In this document: in pieces, positions 1 through 9,393 of the stretch
Numbering within the stretch: the first letter of the stretch is position 1
How the letters are laid out: each line of letters begins with the position of its first letter
From: Bacillus gobiensis
GTDB lineage: Bacteria; Bacillota; Bacilli; Bacillales; Bacillaceae
DNA length: 64,000 bases
Assembly (NCBI RefSeq): GCF_001278705.1
Contig: NZ_CP012600.1
Location: 930,190 to 994,189 of the forward strand
Direction of reading: 5' to 3'
The notes under the pieces: model-generated
Told to the model about the DNA's origin: nothing
Databases searched by the model: none
Seen by the model: the letters and a program-made list of their open reading frames with translations, nothing else
Made by a program: the position numbers and the translations under genes

Positions 1-1499
1 ACAGCTTGAACTGGGTAAAAGGCATGACGCTTGCAATTGATGCGGTGCGCAATACCGGGAAAATTGCGGAAGCGGCAATCTGCTACACCGGAGACATAAT
101 GGACCCTTCCAGGCCAAAATACAATTTGGATTATTACACGACATTAGCAAAAGAGCTTGAATCTGCAGGTGCTCATATTTTAGGAATCAAAGATATGGCA
201 GGTCTCTTAAAGCCACAGGCTGCCTATGAGCTTGTGTCTGCCTTAAAACATACCGTCGATATCCCTGTGCATCTACATACGCACGATACGAGCGGAAATG
301 GAGTTTTCACGTATTCTAAAGCGATTGAAGCGGGTGTTGATATCGTCGATGTCGCTGTCAGCTCAATGTCGGGTATGACTTCGCAGCCAAGTGCGACTTC
401 TCTTTATTATGCGTTGGAAGGGACGGATCGCAAGCCGGAAATGAATGTACATGGAGTAGAATCTCTTTCTCAATATTGGGAAGCGGTACGAGGCTATTAT
501 CATGAGTTTGAAAGCGGCATGAATGCCCCGCACACTGAGGTCTATGAACATGAAATGCCTGGCGGCCAATACAGCAACCTTCAGCAGCAGGCAAAAGGAG
601 TCGGCTTAGGTGACAAATGGAATGAAGTAAAAGCCATGTACAGAAAAGTGAACGACCTATTTGGTGACATCGTCAAGGTGACGCCATCATCAAAGGTAGT
701 TGGAGATATGGCCCTCTACATGGTACAAAATAAATTAACAGAAGAAGATATATTCACTCGCGGAGAATCTTTGGACTTTCCAGACTCTGTCGTTGAATTG
801 TTTCAAGGATATCTTGGCCAGCCGTATCAAGGCTTTCCGGAAAAACTGCAATCCATTATTCTAAAGGGTAAGAAGTCAATAACGGTTCGTCCAGGCGAAT
901 TGATGGAAGATGTATCCTTTGATGAACTAAAACAAGAAATTCAAGAGAAACACGGAATCGAACCGTCAGAGCAGGATGTTATTGCTTATTCGCTTTATCC
1001 GAAAGTATTCTCTGAGTATTTACAAGCCGTTGAAAAATTCGGCGACATTTCAGTACTTGACACTCCAACATTTCTCTACGGCATGACACTTGGTGAGGAA
1101 ATTGAAGTCGAGATTGAAAAAGGTAAAACTTTGATTGTCAAGCTGGTTAGTATTGGAGAACCTCAGGCGGATGGAACGAGAGTCATTTATTTTGAATTCA
1201 ACGGACAGCCGCGTGAGATTGTGATTAGAGATGAAAGCATTAAATCATCCATCAAGGAAAAAGTGAAAGCTGACAGATCAAATCCGAGTCATATCGCCGC
1301 ATCGATGCCTGGTACGGTCATTAAGCTTCTCGTGAAAGAAGGAGAACGAGTTGAAAAAGGCGCACACCTAATGATTAACGAAGCAATGAAGATGGAAACA
1401 ACCGTTCAAGCTCCATTTGACGGGGTTGTCAAAGAAATCCTGATTAAAAATGGTGATCCGATTGAGACGGGAGATTTATTGGTAGTTGTAGAAAAATAA
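1..1499 (+). CDS. pycA: Pyruvate carboxylase, C-terminal half (5' end outside window)
   Basis: Biotin enzyme that carboxylates pyruvate to oxaloacetate to refill the TCA cycle. The reading frame is already open at base 1 (the TTG at 6 is an internal Leu, context SLNWVKGM), so this is the last ~499 codons of a ~1150-residue protein. Seen here: the rest of the carboxyltransferase barrel with the metal-site segment HLHTHDTSG, the PYC/OADA conserved domain, and a C-terminal biotinyl domain with EAMKME, whose Lys (codon 1389-1391) is the biotin site. It is followed by a hairpin shared with convergent ctaA, as in B. subtilis. Identity is very sure. Confidence 0.97.
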   Translation, partial: SLNWVKGMTLAIDAVRNTGKIAEAAICYTGDIMDPSRPKYNLDYYTTLAKELESAGAHILGIKDMAGLLKPQAAYELVSALKHTVDIPVHLHTHDTSGNGVFTYSKAIEAGVDIVDVAVSSMSGMTSQPSATSLYYALEGTDRKPEMNVHGVESLSQYWEAVRGYYHEFESGMNAPHTEVYEHEMPGGQYSNLQQQAKGVGLGDKWNEVKAMYRKVNDLFGDIVKVTPSSKVVGDMALYMVQNKLTEEDIFTRGESLDFPDSVVELFQGYLGQPYQGFPEKLQSIILKGKKSITVRPGELMEDVSFDELKQEIQEKHGIEPSEQDVIAYSLYPKVFSEYLQAVEKFGDISVLDTPTFLYGMTLGEEIEVEIEKGKTLIVKLVSIGEPQADGTRVIYFEFNGQPREIVIRDESIKSSIKEKVKADRSNPSHIAASMPGTVIKLLVKEGERVEKGAHLMINEAMKMETTVQAPFDGVVKEILIKNGDPIETGDLLVVVEK

Positions 1500-1518
1500 C
1501 AAATAAGTGCGTTTCCTC

Positions 1519-1558
1519 AAAAAAAGGTATGCCTGAAAGTGACAGGCATACCTTTTTC
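1519..1558. terminator. Bidirectional terminator between pycA and ctaA
   Basis: A long perfect stem (arms about 1521-1535 and 1543-1557, core GGTATGCCTG/CAGGCATACC) is flanked by A-run and T-run, so it can end transcription of both convergent genes. Confidence 0.9.
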
Positions 1559-1563
1559 TATAC

Positions 1564-2463
1564 TTAAATATTTGACGGCCTAGTGAGAAGGAGAATAAAA
1601 TAACACAGTACTCCAAAGATGCAGGCAATAATAAATCCGTGTGCCAGCGCAAATACGAGACTCATGCCTGTTAAGACAACTAGTGCGCCGCTTAATGCTT
1701 GCAGACAAACAAGAATGAACGCGAGTATCCAGCCCCAATACATGATTGAATTGCGTTTATAGCTTTTTATCGCATGAATCATTGCAGCCAGAATCCAAAC
1801 AAAAAGCAACACAGCGACTGTACGATGACCCATTTGGACCCATTCGTTGAATTGAGATGGAAGCCCGTTGTTCGCCCTGCTGCAAAAGGGCACCTGCGGA
1901 CAGGCAAGGCTTGACTTTGTGTGCCGGACATAGGCTCCTGTATAAACGACAATGTAGGAATAAATCGTTATACCGATAATATGGAATTTCATCAATCTTC
2001 CGATCGATAATGCCTGTTCGCTTCCTGTTTGATCATTTTCAAATATGAGAAATGTCAATAGGAGGACAGACGCAAACGAAACCAAAGAGATTCCAAAATG
2101 CAGAGCCATAATGAGCGGTTGGGATCCAAATACCACTGCGAGTGCTCCAAGCGCAGCTTGAAGAAATAAAAACACAATGGACGTGATTCCTAAAAACTTC
2201 GTTTCTCTTTTATGGCGTAGCTTTATCCATGTCCATATAACGAGAGACAGGACAACGATTATAGATATCCCGCTTGCCATCCGATGGCTCCATTCAATAA
2301 TGGACTCAGGATTTAGAGCAGGCAAAAACCTTCCATTACATAATGGCCACTCGCTTCCGCAGCCCTTTCCTGATCCTGTTTTTGTAACCAGTGCTCCACC
2401 GATCAAAACGAGCAGCATAACAAAGGTTGTGAATATACCTAAGCTTTTTAACGCGCGATTCAT
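1564..2463 (-). CDS. ctaA: Heme A synthase CtaA
   Basis: Oxidises heme O to heme A in the cytoplasmic membrane for the caa3 and aa3 oxidases. 299 residues, eight predicted membrane segments in two four-helix halves, EWSHR in the first half, QMGHR in the second. Both extracellular Cys pairs of the Bacillus type are present (GCGSEWPLC and ACPQVPFC). Start chosen at ATG 2463 because it gives MNRALKSLG, the family N terminus, with AGGTGATG just upstream; the frame could be extended to 2550 without a ribosome site. Divergent from ctaB, which makes its substrate. Confidence 0.96.
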   Translation of the reverse strand: MNRALKSLGIFTTFVMLLVLIGGALVTKTGSGKGCGSEWPLCNGRFLPALNPESIIEWSHRMASGISIIVVLSLVIWTWIKLRHKRETKFLGITSIVFLFLQAALGALAVVFGSQPLIMALHFGISLVSFASVLLLTFLIFENDQTGSEQALSIGRLMKFHIIGITIYSYIVVYTGAYVRHTKSSLACPQVPFCSRANNGLPSQFNEWVQMGHRTVAVLLFVWILAAMIHAIKSYKRNSIMYWGWILAFILVCLQALSGALVVLTGMSLVFALAHGFIIACIFGVLCYFILLLTRPSNI

Positions 2464-2810
2464 TTCATCACCTATTTCTATATACATAAAGAGTAGTTGT
2501 TCGATTCCCGCTTTCAAGTGTAAGCAAATATATGAACGATGACAATTCAAAAGCTTGTTTGTTCACAAAATTACTATATTTACAGCTTGCACAATGAGAT
2601 ACGGTTTGATAAAAATAAGAGGAGAGTGCTGAACTAAGTAAGGGGAACGAAGTAAGCCAAAATTCATAAAAAGTTCACAACTAATTGAGTAATATGAAAT
2701 GGAATGTTTTTTTCATACTTTTAATCCTGTAAGATAGAGTTGAAGATATTTTCGTATCCTGCTCTTTATAATGAATGGGAAAAAGAAAGAGTAAGGGAGG
2801 TTAAAATAAA
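2464..2810. promoter_or_regulatory. Divergent ctaA/ctaB control region with ResD-like boxes
   Basis: 347 bases with no gene. Two GTTCACAA motifs occur at 2561-2569 and 2673-2680; read on the minus strand these are TTTGTGAAC and GTTGTGAAC, close to the known ResD box TTTGTGAAT. In B. subtilis ResD directly activates ctaA and this region. I could not place clear -35/-10 elements for either gene. The assignment to ResD is inference. Confidence 0.4.
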
Positions 2811-3725
2811 TTGGCTGATACTAGAGTTGCAAACGATACAGCTATGGATAGACAAATTCAAACGACTGCTTGGCAGGATTTCCTTTCCCTTATTAAGATC
2901 GGGATCGTCAATTCCAATCTTATTACGACGTTTACCGGTATGTGGCTTGCTTTTTATTTTTCCGGAACAAGTTTTCTGGGGAATTTAGATATTGTACTCT
3001 TTACATTGCTTGGTTCATCCTTGATTATTGCAGGATCGTGCGTTATTAACAATTATTATGACAGGGATATCGATCAACTGATGGAGAGAACAAAGGTCCG
3101 CCCGACTGTTACAGGGAAAATTCAGCCCGGCCACGCGTTAGGCTTTGGCATTATGCTTGTCGCATTCGGAATCATAATGCTGCTTATGACAACAATATCT
3201 GCTGCGATTATTGGTTTGATCGGCGTTATTACGTATGTTGTACTTTACACGATGTGGTCAAAACGCAATTACACGATCAATACGATTATCGGCAGCGTTT
3301 CCGGTGCCGTACCGCCTTTAATCGGCTGGACAGCTGTTGAAGGTACAATTGGTACTGTAGCCTGGGTATTGTTCTTATTAATGTTTATTTGGCAGATTCC
3401 GCATTTTTTAGCACTTGCCATTAAGAAAACAGAAGATTACCGAGCTGCAAATATACCAATGCTTCCAGTGGTCTATGGCTTTGAAGTGACAAAAAGGCAA
3501 ATTATTGTCTGGGTCGCTTGTCTATTGCCTCTTCCATTCTTTTTAAGTGAATTGGGAATGGGCTTTGTTATTCTGGCAACTGCGCTAAATTTGGGCTGGC
3601 TGATATTAGGCTTATATGGATTCAAAATGAAAGATATTATGAAGTGGTCAACTTTAATGTTTGTCTATTCTCTGAATTACTTGACAATCATATTTGTCGC
3701 TATGGTTATTTTCACCCTTTTTTAA
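2811..3725 (+). CDS. ctaB: Protoheme IX farnesyltransferase (heme O synthase) CtaB
   Basis: Membrane UbiA-family prenyltransferase that adds a farnesyl group to heme B, giving heme O for CtaA. 304 residues, about nine membrane segments. The first Asp-rich motif NNYYDRDID and the following [12 protein letters not shown], plus [15 protein letters not shown], are typical. Start is TTG 2811 (MADTRVAN) with AGGGAGG ten bases upstream. It precedes ctaC by 227 bases that contain a hairpin without a T-run, so read-through into ctaCDEFG is possible. Confidence 0.96.
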   Translation: MADTRVANDTAMDRQIQTTAWQDFLSLIKIGIVNSNLITTFTGMWLAFYFSGTSFLGNLDIVLFTLLGSSLIIAGSCVINNYYDRDIDQLMERTKVRPTVTGKIQPGHALGFGIMLVAFGIIMLLMTTISAAIIGLIGVITYVVLYTMWSKRNYTINTIIGSVSGAVPPLIGWTAVEGTIGTVAWVLFLLMFIWQIPHFLALAIKKTEDYRAANIPMLPVVYGFEVTKRQIIVWVACLLPLPFFLSELGMGFVILATALNLGWLILGLYGFKMKDIMKWSTLMFVYSLNYLTIIFVAMVIFTLF

Positions 3726-3745
3726 ACCTGAATAAGAGCTGCCGC

Positions 3746-3780
3746 GGAAAGTCGCCTAATCCAAATATTGGCGGCTTTCC
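3746..3780 (+). terminator. Hairpin after ctaB, weak terminator or processing site
   Basis: Arms GGAAAGTCGCC and GGCGGCTTTCC pair over 11 bases with one G-U. There is no T-run after it, so full termination is doubtful; it may only reduce read-through from ctaB into ctaC. Confidence 0.45.
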
Positions 3781-3952
3781 CTTCATACATAGATATCTTA
3801 TTATTAAAAAAATTAGAAATGTAAGTGCTTACCCACCCATAAACCCTGCTGATTGAAGCTTCACTTTAATATAAGGGTATGATTAAATGAAAGGAGAAGG
3901 GGCTTGATTCAAACATTTCAAAGGGAGAATTGAACAAAGGGGATGAGATGAA

Positions 3953-5017
3953 ATGTGGAAAACATGGCGTCTGCTGTCATTGCTACTATTGGTGACGCTT
4001 ACATTAAGCGGATGCGGGGAACCGTTCGTATCCACCCTGCGCCCGGCCGGGGAAGTAGCGGAGGATCAGTTTTATCTAATGGTTCTCAGTACGTTCATCA
4101 TGGTCGTTGTTGTCATTGTCGTAATGGCTATTTTTACTTATGTGCTAGTGAAGTTTCGTAGGAAAAAATCAGGGGATGAAGCCCTGCCGAAACAAGTAGA
4201 AGGAAATAAAAAACTTGAAATTCTGTGGACCGTTATTCCGATTATTTTGCTGCTTATTTTAGGAGTGCCTACTGTCACGCATGTTTTTGGCCAGGCCGAT
4301 ACGAAAGTGATGGATAAAGAAAAACGGAATCCGGAAGATGCTTTGGTAGTCAATGTGAGAGCAAATCTCTATTGGTGGGAATTCGAATATCCGGATTACG
4401 GAATAGTGACAAGCCAGGAGCTAATCGTGCCAACTGATGAAAAGGTTTATTTTCAGTTGAAGGCTTCCGATGTGAAGCATTCGTTTTGGATTCCTTCTGC
4501 TGGAGGGAAAATGGATACGAACACAGAAAACGAAAATCGTTTCTTTCTAATGTTTGATTCAAAGAAAAGTGCCGAAGCGGGTGAATATTTTTATGGAAAA
4601 TGCGCGGAGCTCTGCGGTCCTTCTCATGCTCTAATGGACTTTAAGGTGAAGCCGATGCCAAAGAAAGAATTTCAAGATTGGGTTAAGTCGATGGAAAACT
4701 ATGAACAAAGCACAGCCTCAGCAACAGCCGGGCAGGGGAAGGAGCTCTTTAAAGAAAAAAATTGCTTAAGCTGTCATGCGGTTACACCAAAGGATGAACG
4801 GCCGGAACAGGCACGTACAGGGCCGAATCTCGCGACGTTCGGCGAACGATCAAAGATTGCAGGGGTAAAGGATTTTAATGATGAAAATTTGCATGCGTGG
4901 ATTAAGGATCCGGAAAGCATTAAGCCAGGCAACAAAATGACTGGATCATACGGAGAATTAAAAGACGACGAAATTCAAGCACTTGCAGAGTATTTAAAGG
5001 GGCTAAAGACGGAGTAA
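3953..5017 (+). CDS. ctaC: Cytochrome caa3 oxidase subunit II with fused cytochrome c
   Basis: Electron entry subunit of the caa3 terminal oxidase. 354 residues: lipoprotein signal with lipobox LSGC (Cys21), two membrane helices, the cupredoxin domain with CuA ligands in CAELCGPSH (Cys217, Cys221, His225), then a C-terminal cytochrome c domain with heme-binding CLSCH (Cys271-His275) and a likely Met ligand in NKMTGS. The fused heme c domain is what separates caa3 from aa3 enzymes. ATG 3953 is preceded by AAAGGGGATGAG. First gene of ctaCDEFG. Confidence 0.97.
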   Translation: MWKTWRLLSLLLLVTLTLSGCGEPFVSTLRPAGEVAEDQFYLMVLSTFIMVVVVIVVMAIFTYVLVKFRRKKSGDEALPKQVEGNKKLEILWTVIPIILLLILGVPTVTHVFGQADTKVMDKEKRNPEDALVVNVRANLYWWEFEYPDYGIVTSQELIVPTDEKVYFQLKASDVKHSFWIPSAGGKMDTNTENENRFFLMFDSKKSAEAGEYFYGKCAELCGPSHALMDFKVKPMPKKEFQDWVKSMENYEQSTASATAGQGKELFKEKNCLSCHAVTPKDERPEQARTGPNLATFGERSKIAGVKDFNDENLHAWIKDPESIKPGNKMTGSYGELKDDEIQALAEYLKGLKTE

Positions 5018-5051
5018 CCAGTTCTTTTTGGGAAACAAAGGGGGATGCAAT

Positions 5052-6920
5052 GTGAGTACGATTGCTAAAAATCGAGGTTTTGGAGCCGTGCTGTGGGATT
5101 ACTTGACAACGGTCGATCACAAAAAAATTGCCGTGCTTTACTTAGTATGCGGAGGGTTTTTCTTCATTATCGGCGGATTGGAAGCCATGTTTATACGTAT
5201 CCAGCTGTCGCTGCCTGAAAATGATTTTGTCAGTGCAGGACTATATAACGAGATCATGACTATGCATGGAACGACGATGATTTTTTTAGCAGCGATGCCG
5301 CTATTATTCGCTTTTATGAATGCCGTGGTTCCGCTGCAAATCGGCGCGAGGGACGTAGCGTTTCCGTTTCTTAATTCGCTTGGCTTTTGGCTATTCTTTT
5401 TCGGGGGAATTTTTCTTAATCTGAGCTGGTTTTTAGGAGGAGCGCCTGATGCAGGTTGGACATCGTATGCATCAGTAAGTCTTGAGTCTCCTGGACACGG
5501 CATCGACTTTTATGTTCTCGGGCTGCAAATATCCGGGATTGGGACGCTGATTGCAGGGATAAATTTTTTGGTGACAATCATCAATATGAGAGCGCCTGGA
5601 ATGACATATATGAGACTGCCGCTATTTACATGGACGACGTTTGTCGCATCCGCTCTCATCTTATTTGCCTTCCCCCCGCTTACAGTGGCACTTGCGTTGA
5701 TGATGTTTGACAGGCTTTTTGATACCGCCTTTTTCGTTCCGAGACTAGGAGGGAATACGGTCATTTGGGAGCATCTTTTCTGGATATTCGGTCACCCGGA
5801 GGTTTATATCTTAATCCTGCCGGCATTTGGAATTTTTTCCGAGGTGCTGCCAGTTTTCTCCCGGAAACGGCTGTTTGGCTATTCATCGATGGTATTTGCT
5901 ATCGTTTTAATCGGTTTCTTGGGATTCATGGTATGGGCCCACCACATGTTTACGAGCGGTCTCGGGCCGATTGCAAACGCCGTATTTGCCATTGCCACGA
6001 TGGCGATTGCTGTACCGACAGGCATAAAGGTATTCAACTGGCTCTTGACTATTTGGGGAGGGAGCATCAGGTTCACTACCCCGATGTTATGGTCGATCGC
6101 TTTTATCCCCACCTTCGTAATGGGTGGAGTTACCGGGGTGATGCTTGCTGCGGCAACAGCCGATTACCAGTATCATGATACCTATTTTGTTGTTGCCCAC
6201 TTTCATTACGTGATTGTCGGCGGCGTTATTTTCGGACTTTTTGCGGGCTTGCATTATTGGTGGCCGAAAATGTTTGGCAGGATGCTGAATGATTTTTTGG
6301 GGAAAATCACTTTCGTATTATTTTTTACGGGATTTCATTTGACGTTTTTCATTCAGCATTTTCTTGGTCTGTGGGGAATGCAGCGCCGCGTGTTTACCTT
6401 TCTTCCTGGGCAAGGGTTTGAAACGGCTAATCTCGTTAGTACGACAGGAGCCTTTTTAATGGCTGCGGGAACGATTGTATTGTTCTATAACATTATCATC
6501 ACAACAATGAGAGGCGCAAAAGCAGGCAATGATCCTTGGGAAGACGGAAGGACACTGGAATGGGCAATTTCTTCACCGGCTCCGGAATATAATTTTAAAC
6601 AGCTGCCGCTGGTCAAAGGGCTGGATCCGCTTTGGGTTGAAAAAAGGAAGGGCAATCCCGGATTGTCTCCGGCAGAGCCAGTAGGGGATATTCATATGCC
6701 GAACCGTTCCATATTTCCATTCATCATGTCGTTTGGGCTGTTTGTTTCTGCCTTTGGGTTTATGTATCGCAGCGAAGTCAGCTGGGGATTGCCGGTCATC
6801 TTAATCGGCCTTGCAATTACCTTCTTGTGTATGCTTCTTCGTTCGGTTCTTGACGATCACGGATACCACATTCACAAAGAAGACCTGGCTGATGACGATG
6901 ACAAAGGGGTGAAGATTTAA
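5052..6920 (+). CDS. ctaD: Cytochrome caa3 oxidase subunit I
   Basis: Catalytic heme-copper subunit that reduces oxygen and pumps protons. 622 residues, the Bacillus length. Seen: heme a ligand region MTMHGTTMIF, the CuB His and cross-linked Tyr in GHPEVY, the HHMF pair, and YFVVAHFHYV carrying heme ligands, then extra C-terminal helices typical of Bacillus CtaD. Start is GTG 5052 (MSTIAKNRGFGAVLWDY) with AAAGGGGGATG upstream; an upstream TTG at 5028 would swallow the ribosome site. Stop overlaps the ctaE ATG (TAATG). Confidence 0.97.
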   Translation: MSTIAKNRGFGAVLWDYLTTVDHKKIAVLYLVCGGFFFIIGGLEAMFIRIQLSLPENDFVSAGLYNEIMTMHGTTMIFLAAMPLLFAFMNAVVPLQIGARDVAFPFLNSLGFWLFFFGGIFLNLSWFLGGAPDAGWTSYASVSLESPGHGIDFYVLGLQISGIGTLIAGINFLVTIINMRAPGMTYMRLPLFTWTTFVASALILFAFPPLTVALALMMFDRLFDTAFFVPRLGGNTVIWEHLFWIFGHPEVYILILPAFGIFSEVLPVFSRKRLFGYSSMVFAIVLIGFLGFMVWAHHMFTSGLGPIANAVFAIATMAIAVPTGIKVFNWLLTIWGGSIRFTTPMLWSIAFIPTFVMGGVTGVMLAAATADYQYHDTYFVVAHFHYVIVGGVIFGLFAGLHYWWPKMFGRMLNDFLGKITFVLFFTGFHLTFFIQHFLGLWGMQRRVFTFLPGQGFETANLVSTTGAFLMAAGTIVLFYNIIITTMRGAKAGNDPWEDGRTLEWAISSPAPEYNFKQLPLVKGLDPLWVEKRKGNPGLSPAEPVGDIHMPNRSIFPFIMSFGLFVSAFGFMYRSEVSWGLPVILIGLAITFLCMLLRSVLDDHGYHIHKEDLADDDDKGVKI

Positions 6921-7543
6921 TGAATGCCGAAGGAAAAATGACTGCTGAGACCTTTCCTGCTTCGCCTGAAAAAGCTACACTTGAGGGAAAAAATAAGTTT
7001 TTGGGGTTTTGGTTATTTTTAGGCGGAGAAACGGTCCTGTTTGCCTCGCTTTTTGCTACCTTTCTTGCATTAAGAGGCTCTAATATGGGGGATAAGACAA
7101 TGGCAGAGATGTTCGACCTGTCTCTTGTTTTTCTCGCAACGATGCTGCTTTTAACAAGCAGTCTGACAAGCGTTTACGCGATGTATCATATGAAAAATTT
7201 TGCATTCAAAAAGATGCAGCTTTGGCTGTTTGTCACCGTGTTGTTGGGAGCAGGATTTCTAGCATTGGAAATTTATGAATTTACTCATTATACTCATGAA
7301 TACCATTTTACAATCAAAAGCTCTGCCATGGGGTCAGCCTTTTATGTTCTGGTGGGCACCCATGGGGCCCACGTGACATTCGGGCTTGCATGGATTGCTC
7401 TTTTAATGGCAAGAAATTGGCAGCGCGGCTTGAATCTCTATAATGCCCCGAAGTTTTATGTTGCGAGCCTTTACTGGCATTTTATTGACGTCGTCTGGGT
7501 CTTTATCTTTACTGTCGTATACTTAATGGGGATGGTGGGATAA
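6920..7543 (+). CDS. ctaE: Cytochrome caa3 oxidase subunit III
   Basis: Integral membrane subunit III, five predicted helices, 207 residues. Typical sequences are AETFPASPEK near the N terminus, FLGGETVLFASLF, GTHGAHVTFGL and the C-terminal YWHFIDVVWVFIF. The ATG shares one base with the ctaD stop and GGTGAAG lies just upstream, so translation is probably coupled. The role of subunit III in stabilising the proton-pumping core is known from the family. Confidence 0.96.
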   Translation: MNAEGKMTAETFPASPEKATLEGKNKFLGFWLFLGGETVLFASLFATFLALRGSNMGDKTMAEMFDLSLVFLATMLLLTSSLTSVYAMYHMKNFAFKKMQLWLFVTVLLGAGFLALEIYEFTHYTHEYHFTIKSSAMGSAFYVLVGTHGAHVTFGLAWIALLMARNWQRGLNLYNAPKFYVASLYWHFIDVVWVFIFTVVYLMGMVG

Positions 7544-7544
7544 G

Positions 7545-7874
7545 ATGGAATCAAACCATAATAAAACAATACCGAAAGCGGATCTTGCTTACCGGAAAAA
7601 GAAAAATGCCGAGGAGATGAAACATCAGGTTATTTCATTCGGATTAATGATCGGACTGACGGTCGTTGCTTTTTTAACCGTTGGATCAGACGTCGGTCCG
7701 TGGTTTACAATACCCTTTCTGCTTTTGATGGCAGTAATCCAAGTTGTTTTTCAATTATATTATTTCATGCATATGAGTCAAAAAGGACATGAAGCACCTT
7801 CTTTATTTTTCTATGCGGGGGTGCTCGTCGCCTCTATTACGATTCTTGCATTTGTTACGATTATTTGGTGGTAA
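7545..7874 (+). CDS. ctaF: Cytochrome caa3 oxidase subunit IV
   Basis: 109 residues with three membrane helices and a charged N terminus, the Cox4-like subunit IV of bacterial heme-copper oxidases. FQLYYFMHMSQKGHE is typical. The ATG is one base after the ctaE stop, with GGGATGGTGGGA in front. Small assembly or stability subunit rather than catalytic. Position in ctaCDEFG supports the call. Confidence 0.94.
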   Translation: MESNHNKTIPKADLAYRKKKNAEEMKHQVISFGLMIGLTVVAFLTVGSDVGPWFTIPFLLLMAVIQVVFQLYYFMHMSQKGHEAPSLFFYAGVLVASITILAFVTIIWW

Positions 7875-7910
7875 GGGGCGGTTTTTACAAAATGAGAGGA
7901 GGCAGCCTGA

Positions 7911-8801
7911 GTGGGTAATTTAGAGATTTTTGGGTTCCGCGCTCTTTGGAGTCCGTATTTAGCGACCATGATCGTTTTATTTATTGTTGCATACTTCCTT
8001 TTGCTGAGGCGCTTGCCTGAAAATCAAACTGCTACTCGCCTGCAAAACATTCTTTTTGTATCTGCCATGGTCTTGTTTTATGTGACGAATGGAAGCCCGT
8101 TGGATTTATTGAGCCACATCGTTTTTAGTGCCCATATGCTGCAAATGGCAGTTCTTTATCTGCTAATTCCGCCGCTTATTATTTTAGGGATTCCTGCAAT
8201 GGCCTGGGAAAAAGTGATGCGTTTGCCTGTTATTCGAACTCTCTTTCGTTTCTTTTCAAGGCCGCTCATACCGTTGCTTTTATTTAATGGTTTTTTTTCA
8301 CTCTATCATCTTCCATTTCTCTTTGATACGGCTAAAACGAATGAAGCCTATCATTTTACGGCAACGGTTTTGATTTTTGTCACGGCATTTTTTATGTGGT
8401 GGCCGCTCGTAACAAAAGCAGTAAACAAGAAACAGCTTAACGGGTTAACAAAACTTGGGTATATTATGGCAAATGGAATATTGTTGACTCCGGCATGCGC
8501 ACTCATCATGTTTAGCGACGCACCGTTGTATCATACGTATACGGACTCCGCTGCATGGGCTGAGGCGCTAAAGCTGTGTGTACCGCCAGATATGCTGCAG
8601 GGCATCACACTTAGCGGGCCTGAAATGTTCAATACCCTTCCGCCGCTAGAGGACCAGCGGCTTGGAGCAATTGTCATGAAAGTTTTTCAAGAAATCATTC
8701 TTGGCACCTTTTTAGCTATTGTTTTCTTCGATTGGGTGAAGAAAGAACGTGAAAAAGACCGGGCGGAGCAAGAATATCCTGCACATACTCTTCATTCATA
8801 A
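7911..8801 (+). CDS. ctaG: Cytochrome caa3 oxidase assembly factor CtaG
   Basis: Membrane protein of the CtaG_caa3 family, 296 residues, about seven helices, needed in B. subtilis for a functional caa3 oxidase, probably at a copper or assembly step. Conserved pieces seen: [25 protein letters not shown], and [17 protein letters not shown]. Start GTG 7911 follows GAGAGGAGG at a good distance. Last gene of the operon; a strong hairpin follows directly. Confidence 0.94.
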   Translation: MGNLEIFGFRALWSPYLATMIVLFIVAYFLLLRRLPENQTATRLQNILFVSAMVLFYVTNGSPLDLLSHIVFSAHMLQMAVLYLLIPPLIILGIPAMAWEKVMRLPVIRTLFRFFSRPLIPLLLFNGFFSLYHLPFLFDTAKTNEAYHFTATVLIFVTAFFMWWPLVTKAVNKKQLNGLTKLGYIMANGILLTPACALIMFSDAPLYHTYTDSAAWAEALKLCVPPDMLQGITLSGPEMFNTLPPLEDQRLGAIVMKVFQEIILGTFLAIVFFDWVKKEREKDRAEQEYPAHTLHS

Positions 8802-8802
8802 C

Positions 8803-8833
8803 GAAAAAGTACAGCATAGGGCTGTACTTTTTC
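8803..8833. terminator. Bidirectional terminator between ctaG and ylbA
   Basis: A 13-base stem (GAAAAAGTACAGC with GCTGTACTTTTTC) sits between the stop codons of two convergent genes, overlapping the ylbA stop by two bases. The A-run and T-run lie in the stem itself. Confidence 0.88.
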
Positions 8834-9191
8834 ACACTTGAAGGGGATCCAGCTTTTCCTTCACACGTTTAAGAATGTTTTCGCTCGCTTGCTTTACCTG
8901 TATCGGGAACTCTTCGTCTTCGCCATATTCTACTCCGTGAGGATAATAATGCTTACCAAGGAGGGGTGTGATTAACTTTATGACAGCATGCCTGCCTCCG
9001 ACGTCACCTTCGATCGCATACCCCATAATTCTTAAATAAAATGTGCCTTCAACCATTGAGAATTTTCTATCATAGGTTATTCTTTCATAATCCCAGTGCT
9101 CAGCTTTAACCAAGCCCTCTGTTTCCATGATATCATCCAGCCTCGCCAGTTCGATCGTCATGCCATCAATCCCGAATTCTTGTAATTTCAC
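8832..9191 (-). CDS. ylbA: YugN-like family protein, positional ylbA
   Basis: 119 residues, no membrane segment or signal. It resembles the small YugN-like family of Bacillaceae, with an aromatic central part (EHWDYERITYDRKFSM, TFYLRIMGYAIEGDVG). No enzyme motif is visible and the function is not known. Start is GTG 9191 with GGGAGG upstream. Convergent with ctaG exactly where B. subtilis has ylbA, so the symbol rests on position and size; the family match is from memory. Confidence 0.7.
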   Translation of the reverse strand: MKLQEFGIDGMTIELARLDDIMETEGLVKAEHWDYERITYDRKFSMVEGTFYLRIMGYAIEGDVGGRHAVIKLITPLLGKHYYPHGVEYGEDEEFPIQVKQASENILKRVKEKLDPLQV

Positions 9192-9240
9192 CGTATTTCC
9201 TCCCCATGTTTAGAATCTCCCTTTCACCAATTATCATATT

Positions 9241-9393
9241 ATGAAAGCGTTTAACATGCAATGGAAGGAAATCAATCGAAGAGCAGGGGAAGACTTAGTG
9301 CGTTGTTTTGGTTGGGGAAAATGGGCGAACGCATTGCTTTATCACTGGGTAAACTATAACAGAAGATCGGAAAGCAGGGGGAAAAGACAGTGA
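9241..9393 (+). CDS. Possible small protein (50 codons) overlapping ylbD start
   Basis: An open frame ATG 9241 to TGA 9393 encodes a basic, Trp-rich 50-residue peptide (four Trp; FGWGKWANALLYHWVNY). Its TGA overlaps the ylbD GTG in the GTGA pattern used for translational coupling. There is no ribosome site before ATG 9241 or ATG 9256; a GTG at 9298 has AGGGGA about nine bases upstream and would give a 31-residue peptide. I do not recognise it. It may be chance. Confidence 0.22.
   Translation: MKAFNMQWKEINRRAGEDLVRCFGWGKWANALLYHWVNYNRRSESRGKRQ

Noticed and set aside
2177..2542. 121-codon open frame opposite ctaA
   Set aside because: Entirely antisense to a well conserved membrane gene; no ribosome site and no family features.
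3820..3833. cre-like TGTAAGTGCTTACC before ctaC
   Set aside because: The central CG of cre is TG here and the last base also differs, so CcpA binding is doubtful.
5765..6178. 137-codon open frame inside ctaD in another frame
   Set aside because: Shadow of a highly conserved catalytic subunit; composition follows the ctaD codons.
9241..9257. cre-like ATGAAAGCGTTTAACAT between ylbA and ylbD
   Set aside because: Left half is good, but the right half is shifted by one inserted base.
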